Below, one piece after another: positions 52,309-61,767 of a stretch of 64,000 nt of DNA. This DNA is from Methylotenera oryzisoli_B (GTDB lineage Bacteria > Pseudomonadota > Gammaproteobacteria > Burkholderiales > Methylophilaceae), in the NCBI GenBank assembly GCA_965613685.1, contig OZ277031.1, positions 1,550,001 through 1,614,000 of the forward strand, in the 5' to 3' direction. Made by a program: the position numbers and the translations under genes. Position 1 is the first letter of the stretch; each line of letters begins with the position of its first letter. The notes below the pieces were generated by a model. It was given only the letters and a program-made list of their open reading frames with translations. It was not told the DNA's origin and did not search any database.

Positions 52309-53433
52309 ATGTTAGAAAAGAACTCCGTAGGCATAGTTGCCGCTCAAACCGCTCATTTTGAGCAAGCCCTGACGCTAAAAAGCGGTGCGGTCTTGCCGCA
52401 ATTTGATTTAGTTTATGAGACCTATGGCAAGCTTAACGCCGACCAATCCAATGCGGTGTTGATTTGCCACGCCCTATCTGGCACCCACCACGTGGCCGGC
52501 AAATACAGCGCGGACGACAAATACCCGGGCTGGTGGGATAACTTAATTGGCCCAGGCAAACCCTTAGACACCAATAATTTTTTTGTCATCGGCGTGAACA
52601 ATTTAGGGGGCTGCCACGGCAGCACCGGGCCATCGTCTATCAATCCAGCCAATGGCCAACCTTGGGGTGCAGAATTTCCCGTGCTGACGGTGGAAGACTG
52701 GGTGGCCTCGCAAGCCATGTTGGCCGATTACTTAGGCATTAAACAGTTGGCCGCCGTCGTCGGTGGCAGCTTAGGCGGCATGCAAGCCTTGCAATGGACG
52801 CTGGCCTACCCCGAACGCGTTCGCCACGCATTGGTGATTGCTTCCGCACCGAATTTAACCGCGCAAAACATGGCGTTTAACGAAGTAGCGCGGCAAGCCA
52901 TCATTACCGATCCGGAATTTCACGGTGGCGATTACTACGCACACGGCGTGGTGCCCAGACGCGGCCTGCGGATTGCCCGCATGTTGGGCCACATCACTTA
53001 TTTAAGCGACGATGCCATGGGCGCCAAATTTGGCCGCAAATTGAAAGACGGCATTCGCTACAGCTTTGATGCCGAATTTGAAATGGAATCCTACTTGCGC
53101 TACCAAGGCGATAAATTTGCTGGCGAGTTTGATGCCAATACTTATTTACGCATGACCCGTGCCTTGGATTATTACGACCCGGCCTTAGCCTTTGATAACG
53201 ACTTAAGTGCCGCCTTAAAAACCGTGCAAGCCAGCTTTTTAGTGGTGTCGTTCACCAGCGATTGGCGCTTTTCTCCAGCGCGCTCGCGTGAAATTGTCAA
53301 AGCCTTGCTCGATAACGAGCGCACCGTCAGCTACGCAGAAGTAACGGCCGCACACGGTCACGATGCTTTCTTAATGCCGGATGCGCACTACCACGCTATA
53401 TTGCGCACATACTTAGACAAGGTGCGGGTGTAA
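52309..53433 (+). CDS. metX: Homoserine O-acyltransferase
   Basis: Activates homoserine for methionine synthesis. The 374 residues form an alpha/beta hydrolase with nucleophile elbow VVGGSLGGMQALQW and the later Asp and His in SFTSDWRFSP and TAAHGHDAFLMPD. Whether acetyl- or succinyl-CoA is used cannot be fixed by eye. The gene is coupled to metW, 2 bases downstream. Confidence 0.96.
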   Translation: MLEKNSVGIVAAQTAHFEQALTLKSGAVLPQFDLVYETYGKLNADQSNAVLICHALSGTHHVAGKYSADDKYPGWWDNLIGPGKPLDTNNFFVIGVNNLGGCHGSTGPSSINPANGQPWGAEFPVLTVEDWVASQAMLADYLGIKQLAAVVGGSLGGMQALQWTLAYPERVRHALVIASAPNLTAQNMAFNEVARQAIITDPEFHGGDYYAHGVVPRRGLRIARMLGHITYLSDDAMGAKFGRKLKDGIRYSFDAEFEMESYLRYQGDKFAGEFDANTYLRMTRALDYYDPALAFDNDLSAALKTVQASFLVVSFTSDWRFSPARSREIVKALLDNERTVSYAEVTAAHGHDAFLMPDAHYHAILRTYLDKVRV

Positions 53434-53435
53434 GC

Positions 53436-54065
53436 ATGAGCCAAACAGCACAAAATAATGTAAATATTACAAATTATGCCCTGCAATTTCGCCAAGATTT
53501 TGCCATCATCTCTAACTGGGTGGGCTTTGGTTCCAAGGTGCTGGACCTGGGTTGCGGCGACGGTGAATTGCTGCAATTCTTGCGCCTGAGCCTGGAAGTC
53601 AAAGGCTACGGCGTGGAAAAAGACGACGCCAATTGGTTGGCTTGCATGGAAAACGGCAGCAACGTCATCCAAATGGATTTGGAAGACGGCTTGTCTGGCT
53701 TTGAAGACCAGTCCTTTGACACAGTGATTTTGTCGCAAACCCTGCAAGCCATGCACAACACCGAAGAAATCGTCCAAGAAATGCTGCGCGTGGGCCGCGA
53801 AGTGATCGTCACTTTCCCTAATTTTGGTTATTGGCGTAACCGCTTACAAATCACCAATGGTCGCATGCCCGTGTCCAAAACCTTGCCTTACCAATGGTAC
53901 GACACGCCCAATGTGCACTTGTGCACCATCAACGACTTCGATCAATTTTGTAAAAATCACAAAATTAGCATACTAGAACGCTGCGTCATCACCAACAGCC
54001 AAACCGTGCACTTCATGCCGAATTTATTGGGTAATTTGGCCATGTACCGCTTAAAAGCCGCTTAA
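53436..54065 (+). CDS. metW: MetW, methionine biosynthesis methyltransferase-like protein
   Basis: Class I SAM-methyltransferase fold (KVLDLGCGDGELLQFL) of 209 residues that acts together with MetX in proteobacteria. NFGYWRNRLQITNGRMPVS and LPYQWYDTPNVHLCTINDF are typical of MetW. The metX-metW order and close spacing support the call. Confidence 0.96.
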   Translation: MSQTAQNNVNITNYALQFRQDFAIISNWVGFGSKVLDLGCGDGELLQFLRLSLEVKGYGVEKDDANWLACMENGSNVIQMDLEDGLSGFEDQSFDTVILSQTLQAMHNTEEIVQEMLRVGREVIVTFPNFGYWRNRLQITNGRMPVSKTLPYQWYDTPNVHLCTINDFDQFCKNHKISILERCVITNSQTVHFMPNLLGNLAMYRLKAA

Positions 54066-55343
54066 GTGTTGTCTTCCACCTCTAAAACCAATTCGATTTG
54101 GTCGTCGCTGATCAGCCAAAAAATGCTGATTTGCATATTCACCGGCTTTAGCTCGGGCTTGCCTTTGTACATTTTGGTTAGCCTGCTGCCGGCTTGGCTG
54201 CGCAGCGAGGGTGTTAACTTGAAGGCCATAGGCTTGTTTGCCCTAATCAACTTGCCGTTCACTTGGAAATTTTTATGGGCACCGCTGTTTGACCGCTACA
54301 TTCCTAAACTGGCAGGCTTTTCCATGGGCAGACGACGCGGCTGGTTATTACTCACGCAAATTGCACTGCTGCTGTCCATTCCCCTAATCGCGCTGTTTAA
54401 CCCTAAGCTGGACATATGGGCCATCGCTTACTTGGCCACCGCCGTGGCTTTTTTTAGCGCCAGCCAAGACGTGGTGCTGGATGCCTACCGCCGTGAATTA
54501 TTGATAGACAACGAATTGGGCTTGGGCAACGCCGTGCACGTCAATGCCTACAAAATTGCTGGCCTTGTGCCCGGCTCCTTGTCGCTCATCCTAGCCGATC
54601 ACATGCCATGGAGCAGCGTGTTCACCATTACGGCGCTGTTTATGTTGCCGGGCATTTTAATGACGGTTTTTGTTAAAGAGCCTTTGTTAAAAGCCGGTGC
54701 ACCGAAAACCTTGCGCGCCGCCGTGGTGGAACCGTTTAAAGAATTCATCGGCCGCAATGGCCTTCAATCGGCCCTGCTGATCTTGGCCTTTATATTCCTT
54801 TATAAATTAGGCGACAGCATGGCCACCGCCCTGGCCACGCCGTTTTATTTAGACATGGGTTTTAGCAAAACCGAGATTGGCTTAATTGCCAAAAATGCCG
54901 GCCTGTGGCCCAGCGTCATAGGCGGGTTATTGGGCGGGGTGTGGATGTTTAAATTGGGCATCAACCGCGCGCTATGGCTGTTTGGTGCCGTGCAAATGTT
55001 GGCTATTTTAGGCTTTGCCTGGTTGGCCACAGTGGGTCACAGCCTGCTGTGGTTAGGCGTGGTGATAGGGGTAGAGGCCTTCGGAGTTGGGTTGGGCACG
55101 GCGGCTTTTGTCGCTTACATCGCGCAAACCACCCACCCGCTTTACACGGCCACGCAATTTGCTTTATTCACTAGCCTTGCGGCCGTGCCTCGCACCTTCG
55201 CCAACGCCGCCACCGGCTACATGGTGGAAAACTTGGGCTGGTTTAAATTTTTTATTTGGTGCTTTGTGTTGGCCATCCCCGGCATGTTAATGTTATTCAA
55301 AATAGCCCCTTGGCATAGCGTGTCGGCCAAACCCATACACTGA
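54066..55343 (+). CDS. ampG: AmpG-like muropeptide permease (MFS)
   Basis: Inner-membrane importer of anhydromuropeptides for cell-wall recycling. 425 residues, about 12 helices, starting with a GTG directly after the metW stop. FTGFSSGLPLYILVSLLPAW is the AmpG first helix, followed by ALINLPFTWKFLWAPLFDRY and FFSASQDVVLDAYRRELL, both hallmark stretches. The neighbouring genes are not wall-related. Confidence 0.92.
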   Translation: MLSSTSKTNSIWSSLISQKMLICIFTGFSSGLPLYILVSLLPAWLRSEGVNLKAIGLFALINLPFTWKFLWAPLFDRYIPKLAGFSMGRRRGWLLLTQIALLLSIPLIALFNPKLDIWAIAYLATAVAFFSASQDVVLDAYRRELLIDNELGLGNAVHVNAYKIAGLVPGSLSLILADHMPWSSVFTITALFMLPGILMTVFVKEPLLKAGAPKTLRAAVVEPFKEFIGRNGLQSALLILAFIFLYKLGDSMATALATPFYLDMGFSKTEIGLIAKNAGLWPSVIGGLLGGVWMFKLGINRALWLFGAVQMLAILGFAWLATVGHSLLWLGVVIGVEAFGVGLGTAAFVAYIAQTTHPLYTATQFALFTSLAAVPRTFANAATGYMVENLGWFKFFIWCFVLAIPGMLMLFKIAPWHSVSAKPIH

Positions 55344-55356
55344 TTTATAGCAGCCC

Positions 55357-55995
55357 ATGACCCTAAAAATTCACGAGATATTTCATTCCATACAAGGCGA
55401 ATCGTCACGCATAGGCTTGCCTACGACTTTTGTGCGCCTGACCGGCTGCCCCATGCGCTGCGTTTATTGCGACACCGCTTATGCCTTTAGTGGCGGTAGC
55501 AACATGAGCCTAGCCGACATCATGCTAAAAGTGGCCGAGCTGGGCGCACCTTATGTGACGGTCACCGGCGGCGAACCCCTGGCACAAAAAGAATGCCACG
55601 GCTTGCTTACCGCCTTGTGCGATGCCGGCTACAGCGTGTCCTTAGAAACCGGTGGCGCCATGGACATCCGTGCGGTGGACCCTAGGGTGTCGGTCATTCT
55701 GGACATCAAAACACCGGGCTCAGGTGAATTAGCAAAAAACCTCTGGAGTAATTTGGCCTTGCTTAAAGCCAGCGACGAAGTCAAATTCGTGCTGTGCGAC
55801 CGGGCCGATTACGATTGGGCAAAACAGCAACTGGCCGAGCATAAGCTAACCCAAACCTGCCCAGTGATATTCTCACCGGTTTATAGCCAAGTTCAGCCTA
55901 GCGATTTAGCCGCCTGGGTATTGGCCGACAAACTACCGGTGCGCATGCAGGTGCAATTGCATAAAATTCTTTGGGGCGAAAAGCCAGGCGTTTAA
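55357..55995 (+). CDS. queE: 7-carboxy-7-deazaguanine synthase
   Basis: Radical SAM enzyme of queuosine/7-deazaguanine synthesis. The 212 residues have the cluster motif in TGCPMRCVYCDTAYAF, the opening IFHSIQGESSRIGLPTTFVR and VTGGEPLAQ. It precedes queC, which uses its product. Confidence 0.97.
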   Translation: MTLKIHEIFHSIQGESSRIGLPTTFVRLTGCPMRCVYCDTAYAFSGGSNMSLADIMLKVAELGAPYVTVTGGEPLAQKECHGLLTALCDAGYSVSLETGGAMDIRAVDPRVSVILDIKTPGSGELAKNLWSNLALLKASDEVKFVLCDRADYDWAKQQLAEHKLTQTCPVIFSPVYSQVQPSDLAAWVLADKLPVRMQVQLHKILWGEKPGV

Positions 55996-56063
55996 CTTGC
56001 TTAAACAAAACTGATGTGGGTCAGTAAAACTAAAGACCTTAAAACAAAGACAGTGAAACTACG

Positions 56064-56789
56064 ATGGTGAAAAAAAATACGCTTAAAAAAAATGCCGTGG
56101 TGTTGTTATCCGGTGGATTGGATTCGGCCACCTGCTTAGCCATTGCCAAAGCACAGGGCTTTGACTGCTATTGCCTAAGCTTGGATTACCACCAACGTCA
56201 CATCGCCGAATTGCAGGCCGCCGATCGCATCGCTCAGACCATGGGCGCGGCGGCGCATAAAACCGCCAAACTGGATTTGTCTTTATTTGGTGGCTCGGCC
56301 CTGACCGACGATGCCATTGCCGTGCCAGAGCAGGAAACGGCCGGCATACCCATTACTTACGTGCCGGCACGCAACACCATCATGCTGTCTTTGGCCTTGG
56401 CATGGGCTGAAGTCTTGCAGGCACAAGATATATTCATAGGCGTCAACGCGCTGGATTATTCGGGTTACCCGGATTGCCGTGGCGAATACGTCAAGGCTTT
56501 CCAAGCCATGGCCAATTTGGCCACAAAAAGTGCGGTAGAAGGCCAAACCATTACCATCCATGCGCCGCTAATCGACATGAGCAAAGCGCAAATCGTGCAA
56601 TTGGGCACCGAATTGGGCGTGGATTACGCCATGACGGTTTCTTGCTACCAAGCGGACCAGCACGGCGAAGCCTGTGGCTTATGCGATTCTTGTCGCTTAC
56701 GCCGCGAGGGCTTTAAAGCGGCCGGTTTGACCGACCCGACACGCTACAAGAACAAGGCCGCCATTGACCTTGATGCCGATTTTGGCTAA
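56064..56789 (+). CDS. queC: 7-cyano-7-deazaguanine synthase
   Basis: Converts CDG to preQ0 with ATP and ammonia. The 241 residues show the PP-loop VVLLSGGLDSATCLAIA and the zinc motif CYQADQHGEACGLCDSC. It follows queE by 68 bases; no riboswitch structure was recognised between them. Confidence 0.97.
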   Translation: MVKKNTLKKNAVVLLSGGLDSATCLAIAKAQGFDCYCLSLDYHQRHIAELQAADRIAQTMGAAAHKTAKLDLSLFGGSALTDDAIAVPEQETAGIPITYVPARNTIMLSLALAWAEVLQAQDIFIGVNALDYSGYPDCRGEYVKAFQAMANLATKSAVEGQTITIHAPLIDMSKAQIVQLGTELGVDYAMTVSCYQADQHGEACGLCDSCRLRREGFKAAGLTDPTRYKNKAAIDLDADFG

Positions 56790-56891
56790 ATCATTAGGCT
56801 AAATACATAAAGCGCTTGTCAAGAGCACAATTTGTAGCGTAAAATCCGCGCCTTTCTGCGATAAATTTTTTCAACAAAGAGAACAAAGATT

Positions 56892-57401
56892 ATGGTTATT
56901 ATTCGTTTAGCTCGTGGTGGCGCGAAAAAAACTCCTTTCTACAACTTAGTCGTTGCTGACTCACGCAATCGTCGTGATGGCCGCTTTATTGAGCGTGTTG
57001 GATTCTACAATCCATCTGCTAAAGCCGGTGCTGAAGCGCTACGCGTAGATCAAGAGCGTGTTACACATTGGCAAAGCCAAGGTGCGCAACTGTCAGAAAC
57101 AGTCGCACGTTTGGTTAAGTTTCATGCTAAAGGCCCTGAGCACGCTATTGCTGCTAAAGCAAAAGACGCGGCTAAAGCGGATGCAGCTAAAGCTAAAATT
57201 GCCGCGGCACAAGCTGCTAAAGCTAAAGCCGCCGCTGATGAAGCTAAAGCTGAGTTAGAAGCGCAAGCTGCTGAGAAAGCCGCTGCGGCAGAAGCCGAAG
57301 TGGCTGCTGAGCCAGTTGAAGCGGCTCCTGCTGAAGCTGAGGCAGAAGTGGCTGAAGCGCCAGCTGCCGACGCAGCTGAAACGCCTGCTGAAGAAGCTTA
57401 A
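56892..57401 (+). CDS. rpsP: 30S ribosomal protein S16 with a long C-terminal extension
   Basis: The first 82 or so residues are canonical S16 (MVIIRLARGGAKKTPFYNLV, RDGRFIERVGFYNP). A further 87 residues follow, first Ala/Lys-rich (AKAKDAAKADAAKAKIAAAQ), then Ala/Glu-rich, ending AETPAEEA. Most S16 proteins end near residue 82-90, so the protein is about double length. The extension would be a charged helix on the ribosome surface. First gene of the rpsP-rimM-trmD-rplS operon. Confidence 0.97.
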   Translation: MVIIRLARGGAKKTPFYNLVVADSRNRRDGRFIERVGFYNPSAKAGAEALRVDQERVTHWQSQGAQLSETVARLVKFHAKGPEHAIAAKAKDAAKADAAKAKIAAAQAAKAKAAADEAKAELEAQAAEKAAAAEAEVAAEPVEAAPAEAEAEVAEAPAADAAETPAEEA

Positions 57402-57454
57402 TTTCTTAAGCTTGAGCGATGATGCCATCGCACGAGCTTTAGAGGTAAGACATC

Positions 57455-57997
57455 TTGGCCAATACTAATATGGTAGTCATGGGGCGCATTGTTGCGCCTT
57501 ATGGCGTTTTTGGTTGGCTAAAAGTGGTGCCGGATACGGAAGCCTTTGACGGCTTGTTTGATTACGACACTTGGTGGCTAGGCAAAGGTAACGATTGGCG
57601 TGAATTATTGGTTGAGACAGCCAAGGTACACAACGATGTATTGGTAGTAAAACTAAAAGGCATAGACGACAGAGACGCGGCCATGGCTTGCAAAGGCAAG
57701 CAAATAGCGGTACCTAGGTCACAATTGCCAGAACCCGAAGACGATGCCTACTACTGGTCTGATTTAATCGGCTTACGTGTTAAAAATAAGCAAGCGGTGG
57801 ATTTTGGTTGCATCGTGGATGTGTTTGAAACCGGCGCTAATGACGTGATTGTTCTGCAAGCTGAGGCAACCGGGCCGGAAGGCGAACAAGCCAAAAGCAA
57901 ACCCCAAGAGCGTTTGTTACCGTTTGTAGCTGACGTGGTACTGGAAGTGGATTTACCCAATAAAACCATGCTGGTGGATTGGGATGCCGATTTTTAA
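57455..57997 (+). CDS. rimM: Ribosome maturation factor RimM
   Basis: Assists assembly of the 30S head. The 180 residues have VVMGRIVAPYGVFGWLKVVP and the PRC-barrel half YYWSDLIGLRVKNKQAVDFG. A TTG start at 57455 with AGAGGT eight bases ahead is preferred; ATG 57470 would remove five residues. Confidence 0.96.
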   Translation: MANTNMVVMGRIVAPYGVFGWLKVVPDTEAFDGLFDYDTWWLGKGNDWRELLVETAKVHNDVLVVKLKGIDDRDAAMACKGKQIAVPRSQLPEPEDDAYYWSDLIGLRVKNKQAVDFGCIVDVFETGANDVIVLQAEATGPEGEQAKSKPQERLLPFVADVVLEVDLPNKTMLVDWDADF

Positions 57998-57999
57998 TC

Positions 58000-58737
58000 A
58001 TGGCATTTAAGTTTGATGTAGTGACGCTGTTTCCTGAAATGTTTGATGCCATCACAAAATTTGGCATCAGCAGCCGGGCCTTACAGCAAAAAATATACGC
58101 TCTGCAGTTTTGGAATCCGCGTGATTACACCACGGATAACCATAAAACTGTTGATGACAGGCCTTACGGTGGCGGCCCTGGCATGGTAATGCTGATTGAG
58201 CCACTGGAAAAAGCCTTAATGGCGGCCAAAGCCGAACAAGCGGCGGCCAACATAGAAAGTTGGGTTATCCACCTTTCACCGGCAGGCCAGCCTTTAACGC
58301 ATGAAAAAGTCATGGCCTTAAGTAAAAAAGCCGGCTTGATTTTATTGGCCAGCCGTTATGAAGGTGTGGACCAGCGCTTAATAGATGCGCACGTGGATGA
58401 AGAGTTGTCGATAGGCGATTACGTGTTAAGTGGCGGCGAGTTGCCTGCCATGGCCTTAATCGATAGCATCGTTAGGCAGTTACCTGGCAGTTTGGGTGAC
58501 GGGGATTCGGCGATTGAAGATTCCTTTGTGGATGGCTTGTTGGATTGCCCGCATTACACGAGGCCGGAAGCCTACCAAGGCATGCAGGTTCCTGAGGTTT
58601 TACTATCGGGTAACCATGCGAAGATTAAACAATGGCGTTTGAAAATGTCATTGCAAAGAACTCGGGATCAACGTCCCGATTTATTGGCCGCAAGGCCGTT
58701 GACGAAAGAGGAAACACGGCTGCTAGAGCAAGACTAA
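58000..58737 (+). CDS. trmD: tRNA (guanine-N1)-methyltransferase
   Basis: Makes m1G37 in tRNAs. From ATG 58000 (MAFKFDVVTLFPEMFDAITK), 2 bases after rimM, it has 245 residues. The trefoil-knot SAM site is visible as LASRYEGVDQRLID and SIGDYVLSGGELPAMALID, and the substrate acids in RPYGGGPGMVML. Confidence 0.98.
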   Translation: MAFKFDVVTLFPEMFDAITKFGISSRALQQKIYALQFWNPRDYTTDNHKTVDDRPYGGGPGMVMLIEPLEKALMAAKAEQAAANIESWVIHLSPAGQPLTHEKVMALSKKAGLILLASRYEGVDQRLIDAHVDEELSIGDYVLSGGELPAMALIDSIVRQLPGSLGDGDSAIEDSFVDGLLDCPHYTRPEAYQGMQVPEVLLSGNHAKIKQWRLKMSLQRTRDQRPDLLAARPLTKEETRLLEQD

Positions 58738-58791
58738 CTAGCAGGAACACGTTTCTTCATAATTAAAAGGAACCCGCAAGGGATAAGTAAA

Positions 58792-59187
58792 ATGGCAGAT
58801 ATTATTAAAATGTTAGAAGAGGAAGAGATTGCCCGTTTAGGCAAAACCGTTCCTGATTTCGCACCAGGTGACACCGTAGTGATCGGTGTAAACGTGGTCG
58901 AGGGTACACGTAAACGTGTGCAATCTTACGAAGGCGTGGTGATTGCTAAACGCAACCGCGGTTTAAATTCATCCTTCATCGTACGTAAAATTTCTTCAGG
59001 TGAAGGCGTGGAACGTACATTCCAAACTTACTCACCATTGATCGCTAGCATTGAAGTTAAACGCCGCGGTGATGTTCGTCGCGCGAAACTGTATTACCTA
59101 CGTGAGCGTTCAGGTAAATCAGCACGTATTAAAGAGAAATTGTTCTCACGTGAAAAAGAAGTGATGGCGCCAGCAGCAGACGCGTAA
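58792..59187 (+). CDS. rplS: 50S ribosomal protein L19
   Basis: Sits at the 30S-50S interface. The 131 residues contain FAPGDTVVIGVNVVEGTRKR and IEVKRRGDVRRAKLYYLRER, as in L19. Last gene of the rpsP operon, with a terminator 20 bases downstream. Confidence 0.98.
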   Translation: MADIIKMLEEEEIARLGKTVPDFAPGDTVVIGVNVVEGTRKRVQSYEGVVIAKRNRGLNSSFIVRKISSGEGVERTFQTYSPLIASIEVKRRGDVRRAKLYYLRERSGKSARIKEKLFSREKEVMAPAADA

Positions 59188-59206
59188 ATTTAGCGTTGCT
59201 AGCCCA

Positions 59207-59238
59207 ACCCCAACCGTCTTAGGACTCTTGGGGTTTTT
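59207..59238 (+). terminator. Rho-independent terminator after rplS
   Basis: AACCCCAA and TTGGGGTT stems around a 14-base loop, followed by a T run. Confidence 0.85.
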
Positions 59239-59278
59239 TTACGTTTGCATATTCGGCCCATTCGTTTAACATAACACG

Positions 59279-59782
59279 ATGACCTCCCGCGCTACGGCAA
59301 CCATCAACACGGCGTTTGGCGCCATCGCCATCCACCAACAAGCAGGCCTGCTTAAGATCGATTTGTTGGGCAATCAGATTAGCGAGCAGACTGTTAGCCA
59401 AGATGCTGTTGCTCAACATCCAGTTGTTCAAAATCAGTCGTTCAAGCAAATGACCCAAGAAATTCTCGCCTATCTGCAACAGCCGCATCAAGCGTTTAGC
59501 CTACCCGCCCAATTAGCCGGCAGCGCTTTTCAACATAAAGTCTGGCTAGCCATATTAGCCATCCCCTTAGGCCAAACCCGAACTTACAGTGAGCTGGCTG
59601 CGCAGTTGCAGTCTGGGCCAAGAGCGGTAGCCAATGCCTGCGGTGCTAACCGTTTACCCTTGCTGATTCCTTGCCACCGTGTGCTCGCTAAAAATGGTCT
59701 AGGCGGCTTTATGCGGGGGGATAAAAATGGCTTGAGCATCAAACGCTGGCTCTTGGCTCACGAAGGCGTACATGGCTACTGA
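59279..59782 (+). CDS. ogt: Methylated-DNA-protein-cysteine methyltransferase
   Basis: Suicide repair of O6-methylguanine. The 167 residues end with the methyltransferase domain: TRTYSELAAQL, the active cysteine in LLIPCHRVLAKNGLGGFMRG, and the Arg finger in GPRAVANACGANRLP. It overlaps xerD by 11 bases, so the two are translationally coupled. Confidence 0.95.
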   Translation: MTSRATATINTAFGAIAIHQQAGLLKIDLLGNQISEQTVSQDAVAQHPVVQNQSFKQMTQEILAYLQQPHQAFSLPAQLAGSAFQHKVWLAILAIPLGQTRTYSELAAQLQSGPRAVANACGANRLPLLIPCHRVLAKNGLGGFMRGDKNGLSIKRWLLAHEGVHGY

Positions 59783-60704
59783 CATAGCAAAACAAGACAG
59801 TGAGCAATCACCAACTTCAGCCGATAGCTTAGAGCTGGACAGCTTTATAGACCACTTGTGGCTGGAAGACGGTTTGGCAAAAAACACCTTAAGCAGCTAC
59901 CGTTTGGATTTAAGCGCCTATGCCGCTTACTTAAAGCAGCAAAATAAAAGCCTATTAAGCGCCGAGCAAGCCGACATTCAGCATTACCTAGCAGTGAAAT
60001 TTCCTTTGAGCAAACCGCGCAGCATCAGCCGATTAATTGCCAGCCTGCGGCGGTTTTATCGCTACCAACTTAGAGAAAATAAAATTAGCCTGGACCCTAG
60101 CCTACAAATCCAATCGCCCAAGCTGCCGCGCAGTTTACCCAAGAGCTTAAACGAAGACGAAGTGTTGGCCTTGCTTAACGCCCCTAACTTGAATGAGTCG
60201 GTTGGCCTACGCGATAAAGCCATGCTGGAGTTGCTGTATGCCTGCGGTTTACGGGTGTCGGAGTTAGTAGGCGTGAAAGTGACAGAAGTCAGCCTTAGCG
60301 ATGGCGTGGTCAGAATAACCGGCAAAGGCAGCAAAACACGCTTGGTGCCCATGGGTGAAGAAGCGGTCAATTGGCTAAATCGCTACCTGTCAGAGGGCAG
60401 GCCGGTCATATTGCATAAGCGCTTATGCGATGCCCTATTTGTCACCAACCGCGGCGATGCCATGACCCGCCAAGCTTTTTGGTATTTAATCAAACGCTAT
60501 GCCTTAATGGCCGGTATTCAAAAACCCATGTCGCCACACGTATTGCGCCATGCTTTTGCCACGCATTTGTTAAACCATGGCGCTGACTTAAGGGTGGTGC
60601 AAATGCTGCTCGGTCATGCGGACATTTCCACTACGCAAATATACACGCACGTGGCACGCGAACGCTTAAAACAACTGCACAGTGCGCATCACCCTAGAGG
60701 CTAA
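59772..60704 (+). CDS. xerD: Tyrosine recombinase XerD
   Basis: Resolves chromosome dimers at dif with XerC. The 310 residues have both the N-terminal core-binding domain (SFIDHLWLEDGLAKNTLSSY) and the catalytic domain with Arg in YACGLRVSELVGV, HVLRHAFATHLLNHGADL, and LGHADISTTQIYTHV. It is a core gene, unrelated to the short recombinases in the accessory region. Confidence 0.97.
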   Translation: MATDIAKQDSEQSPTSADSLELDSFIDHLWLEDGLAKNTLSSYRLDLSAYAAYLKQQNKSLLSAEQADIQHYLAVKFPLSKPRSISRLIASLRRFYRYQLRENKISLDPSLQIQSPKLPRSLPKSLNEDEVLALLNAPNLNESVGLRDKAMLELLYACGLRVSELVGVKVTEVSLSDGVVRITGKGSKTRLVPMGEEAVNWLNRYLSEGRPVILHKRLCDALFVTNRGDAMTRQAFWYLIKRYALMAGIQKPMSPHVLRHAFATHLLNHGADLRVVQMLLGHADISTTQIYTHVARERLKQLHSAHHPRG

Positions 60705-61052
60705 TTAGCTGCGCTCTATCACCACACCCAAGGCTTTCACCCCAGGCAATATGCCGGGCTTGGCCACTTTGACTTTAACTCGCTTAGCGCCAAATTCTTT
60801 TAGAATTAACTGACAAACGTGTTCCGCCAAGGCCTCAACCAATTGGAATTGACTGGTTTGCAAACTGTCATTTAGGCGCCCAATCACCGCACCGTAGTCT
60901 ATGGTGTCGGCAATGGCATCGCTTTTTCCGGCGGCCGCCAAATCATAATCCATGCTGATATCCAACACGATGGTTTGCGGCAAGACGCGCTCCCATGCTG
61001 GCACACCAAGCTTAACTTTAAGTTTTACTTGCTCTAAAAAAATACTGTCCAT
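60705..61052 (-). CDS. folB: Dihydroneopterin aldolase
   Basis: Folate pathway enzyme of 115 residues, starting MDSIFLEQVKLKVKLGVPAW, with DISMDYDLAAAGKSDAIADT and ALAEHVCQLIL. It is convergent with xerD (stops adjacent) and divergent from plsY. Confidence 0.95.
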   Translation of the reverse strand: MDSIFLEQVKLKVKLGVPAWERVLPQTIVLDISMDYDLAAAGKSDAIADTIDYGAVIGRLNDSLQTSQFQLVEALAEHVCQLILKEFGAKRVKVKVAKPGILPGVKALGVVIERS

Positions 61053-61146
61053 GGATGGCCTGCCTAAAAAAATACACCGACTGATTTGCCGTGGTATTAG
61101 AATGCGATTAATACTATTTTAGTGCATCACATCAAGGTTGAGCAAA

Positions 61147-61767
61147 ATGAATGAATTAGGTTTTATACCCGTCACATTGATCCCCACGGTTTGGATAGTT
61201 AGCGCCTACCTGCTGGGTTCCATCGCATTTGGCATCGTGGTCAGCCGCTTATTTGGCTTACCCGACCCACGTACGGTAGGCTCAGGCAACCCTGGTGCGA
61301 CCAATGTATTGCGCAGTGGTAAGAAATTGGCTGCCGCGCTCACTTTACTTGGCGACGTAGTCAAAGGTTGGCTGCCAGTATGGCTGGCCATGCAATCCGA
61401 CATGCTGATGTGGGTGGTGGCATACGTAAGCTTGGCCGTGTTTATCGGTCACTTGTACCCGATTTTTTATAAATTCCAAGGCGGCAAAGGCGTGGCTACG
61501 GCCTTGGGCGTCATGTTTGCCTTGTCGCCCTTGTTGGCTTTAGCGGCCTTGATCACATGGATAGGGGTGTTTGCCGTGTCACGCTACTCTTCTTTAGCTG
61601 CCATTGTGGCCGCCAGCTTGGCCCCGGTTTATGCCTGGTATTTGCTGTCGGCCTACACGGATTATTTGATTACCGTGCTGATCATGTCGTTATTGTTAGT
61701 GTGGCGCCACAGAAGCAATATCAAAAAACTGCTAGCTGGCACCGAATCGGGTTTCGGTAAGAAGTAA
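61147..61767 (+). CDS. plsY: Glycerol-3-phosphate acyltransferase PlsY
   Basis: Membrane enzyme using acyl phosphate in phospholipid synthesis. From ATG 61147 (MNELGFIPVTLIPTVWIV) the 206 residues form about five helices. Loop motifs GSGNPGATNVLRSG and FQGGKGVATALGVMF are the catalytic and phosphate-binding segments. An upstream TTG at 61138 would overlap the ribosome-binding sequence. Confidence 0.97.
   Translation: MNELGFIPVTLIPTVWIVSAYLLGSIAFGIVVSRLFGLPDPRTVGSGNPGATNVLRSGKKLAAALTLLGDVVKGWLPVWLAMQSDMLMWVVAYVSLAVFIGHLYPIFYKFQGGKGVATALGVMFALSPLLALAALITWIGVFAVSRYSSLAAIVAASLAPVYAWYLLSAYTDYLITVLIMSLLLVWRHRSNIKKLLAGTESGFGKK

Noticed and set aside
55996..56063. preQ1 riboswitch between queE and queC
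   Set aside because: I could not find the compact hairpin and A-rich tail of a preQ1 aptamer; the gap is only 68 bases and intra-operonic.
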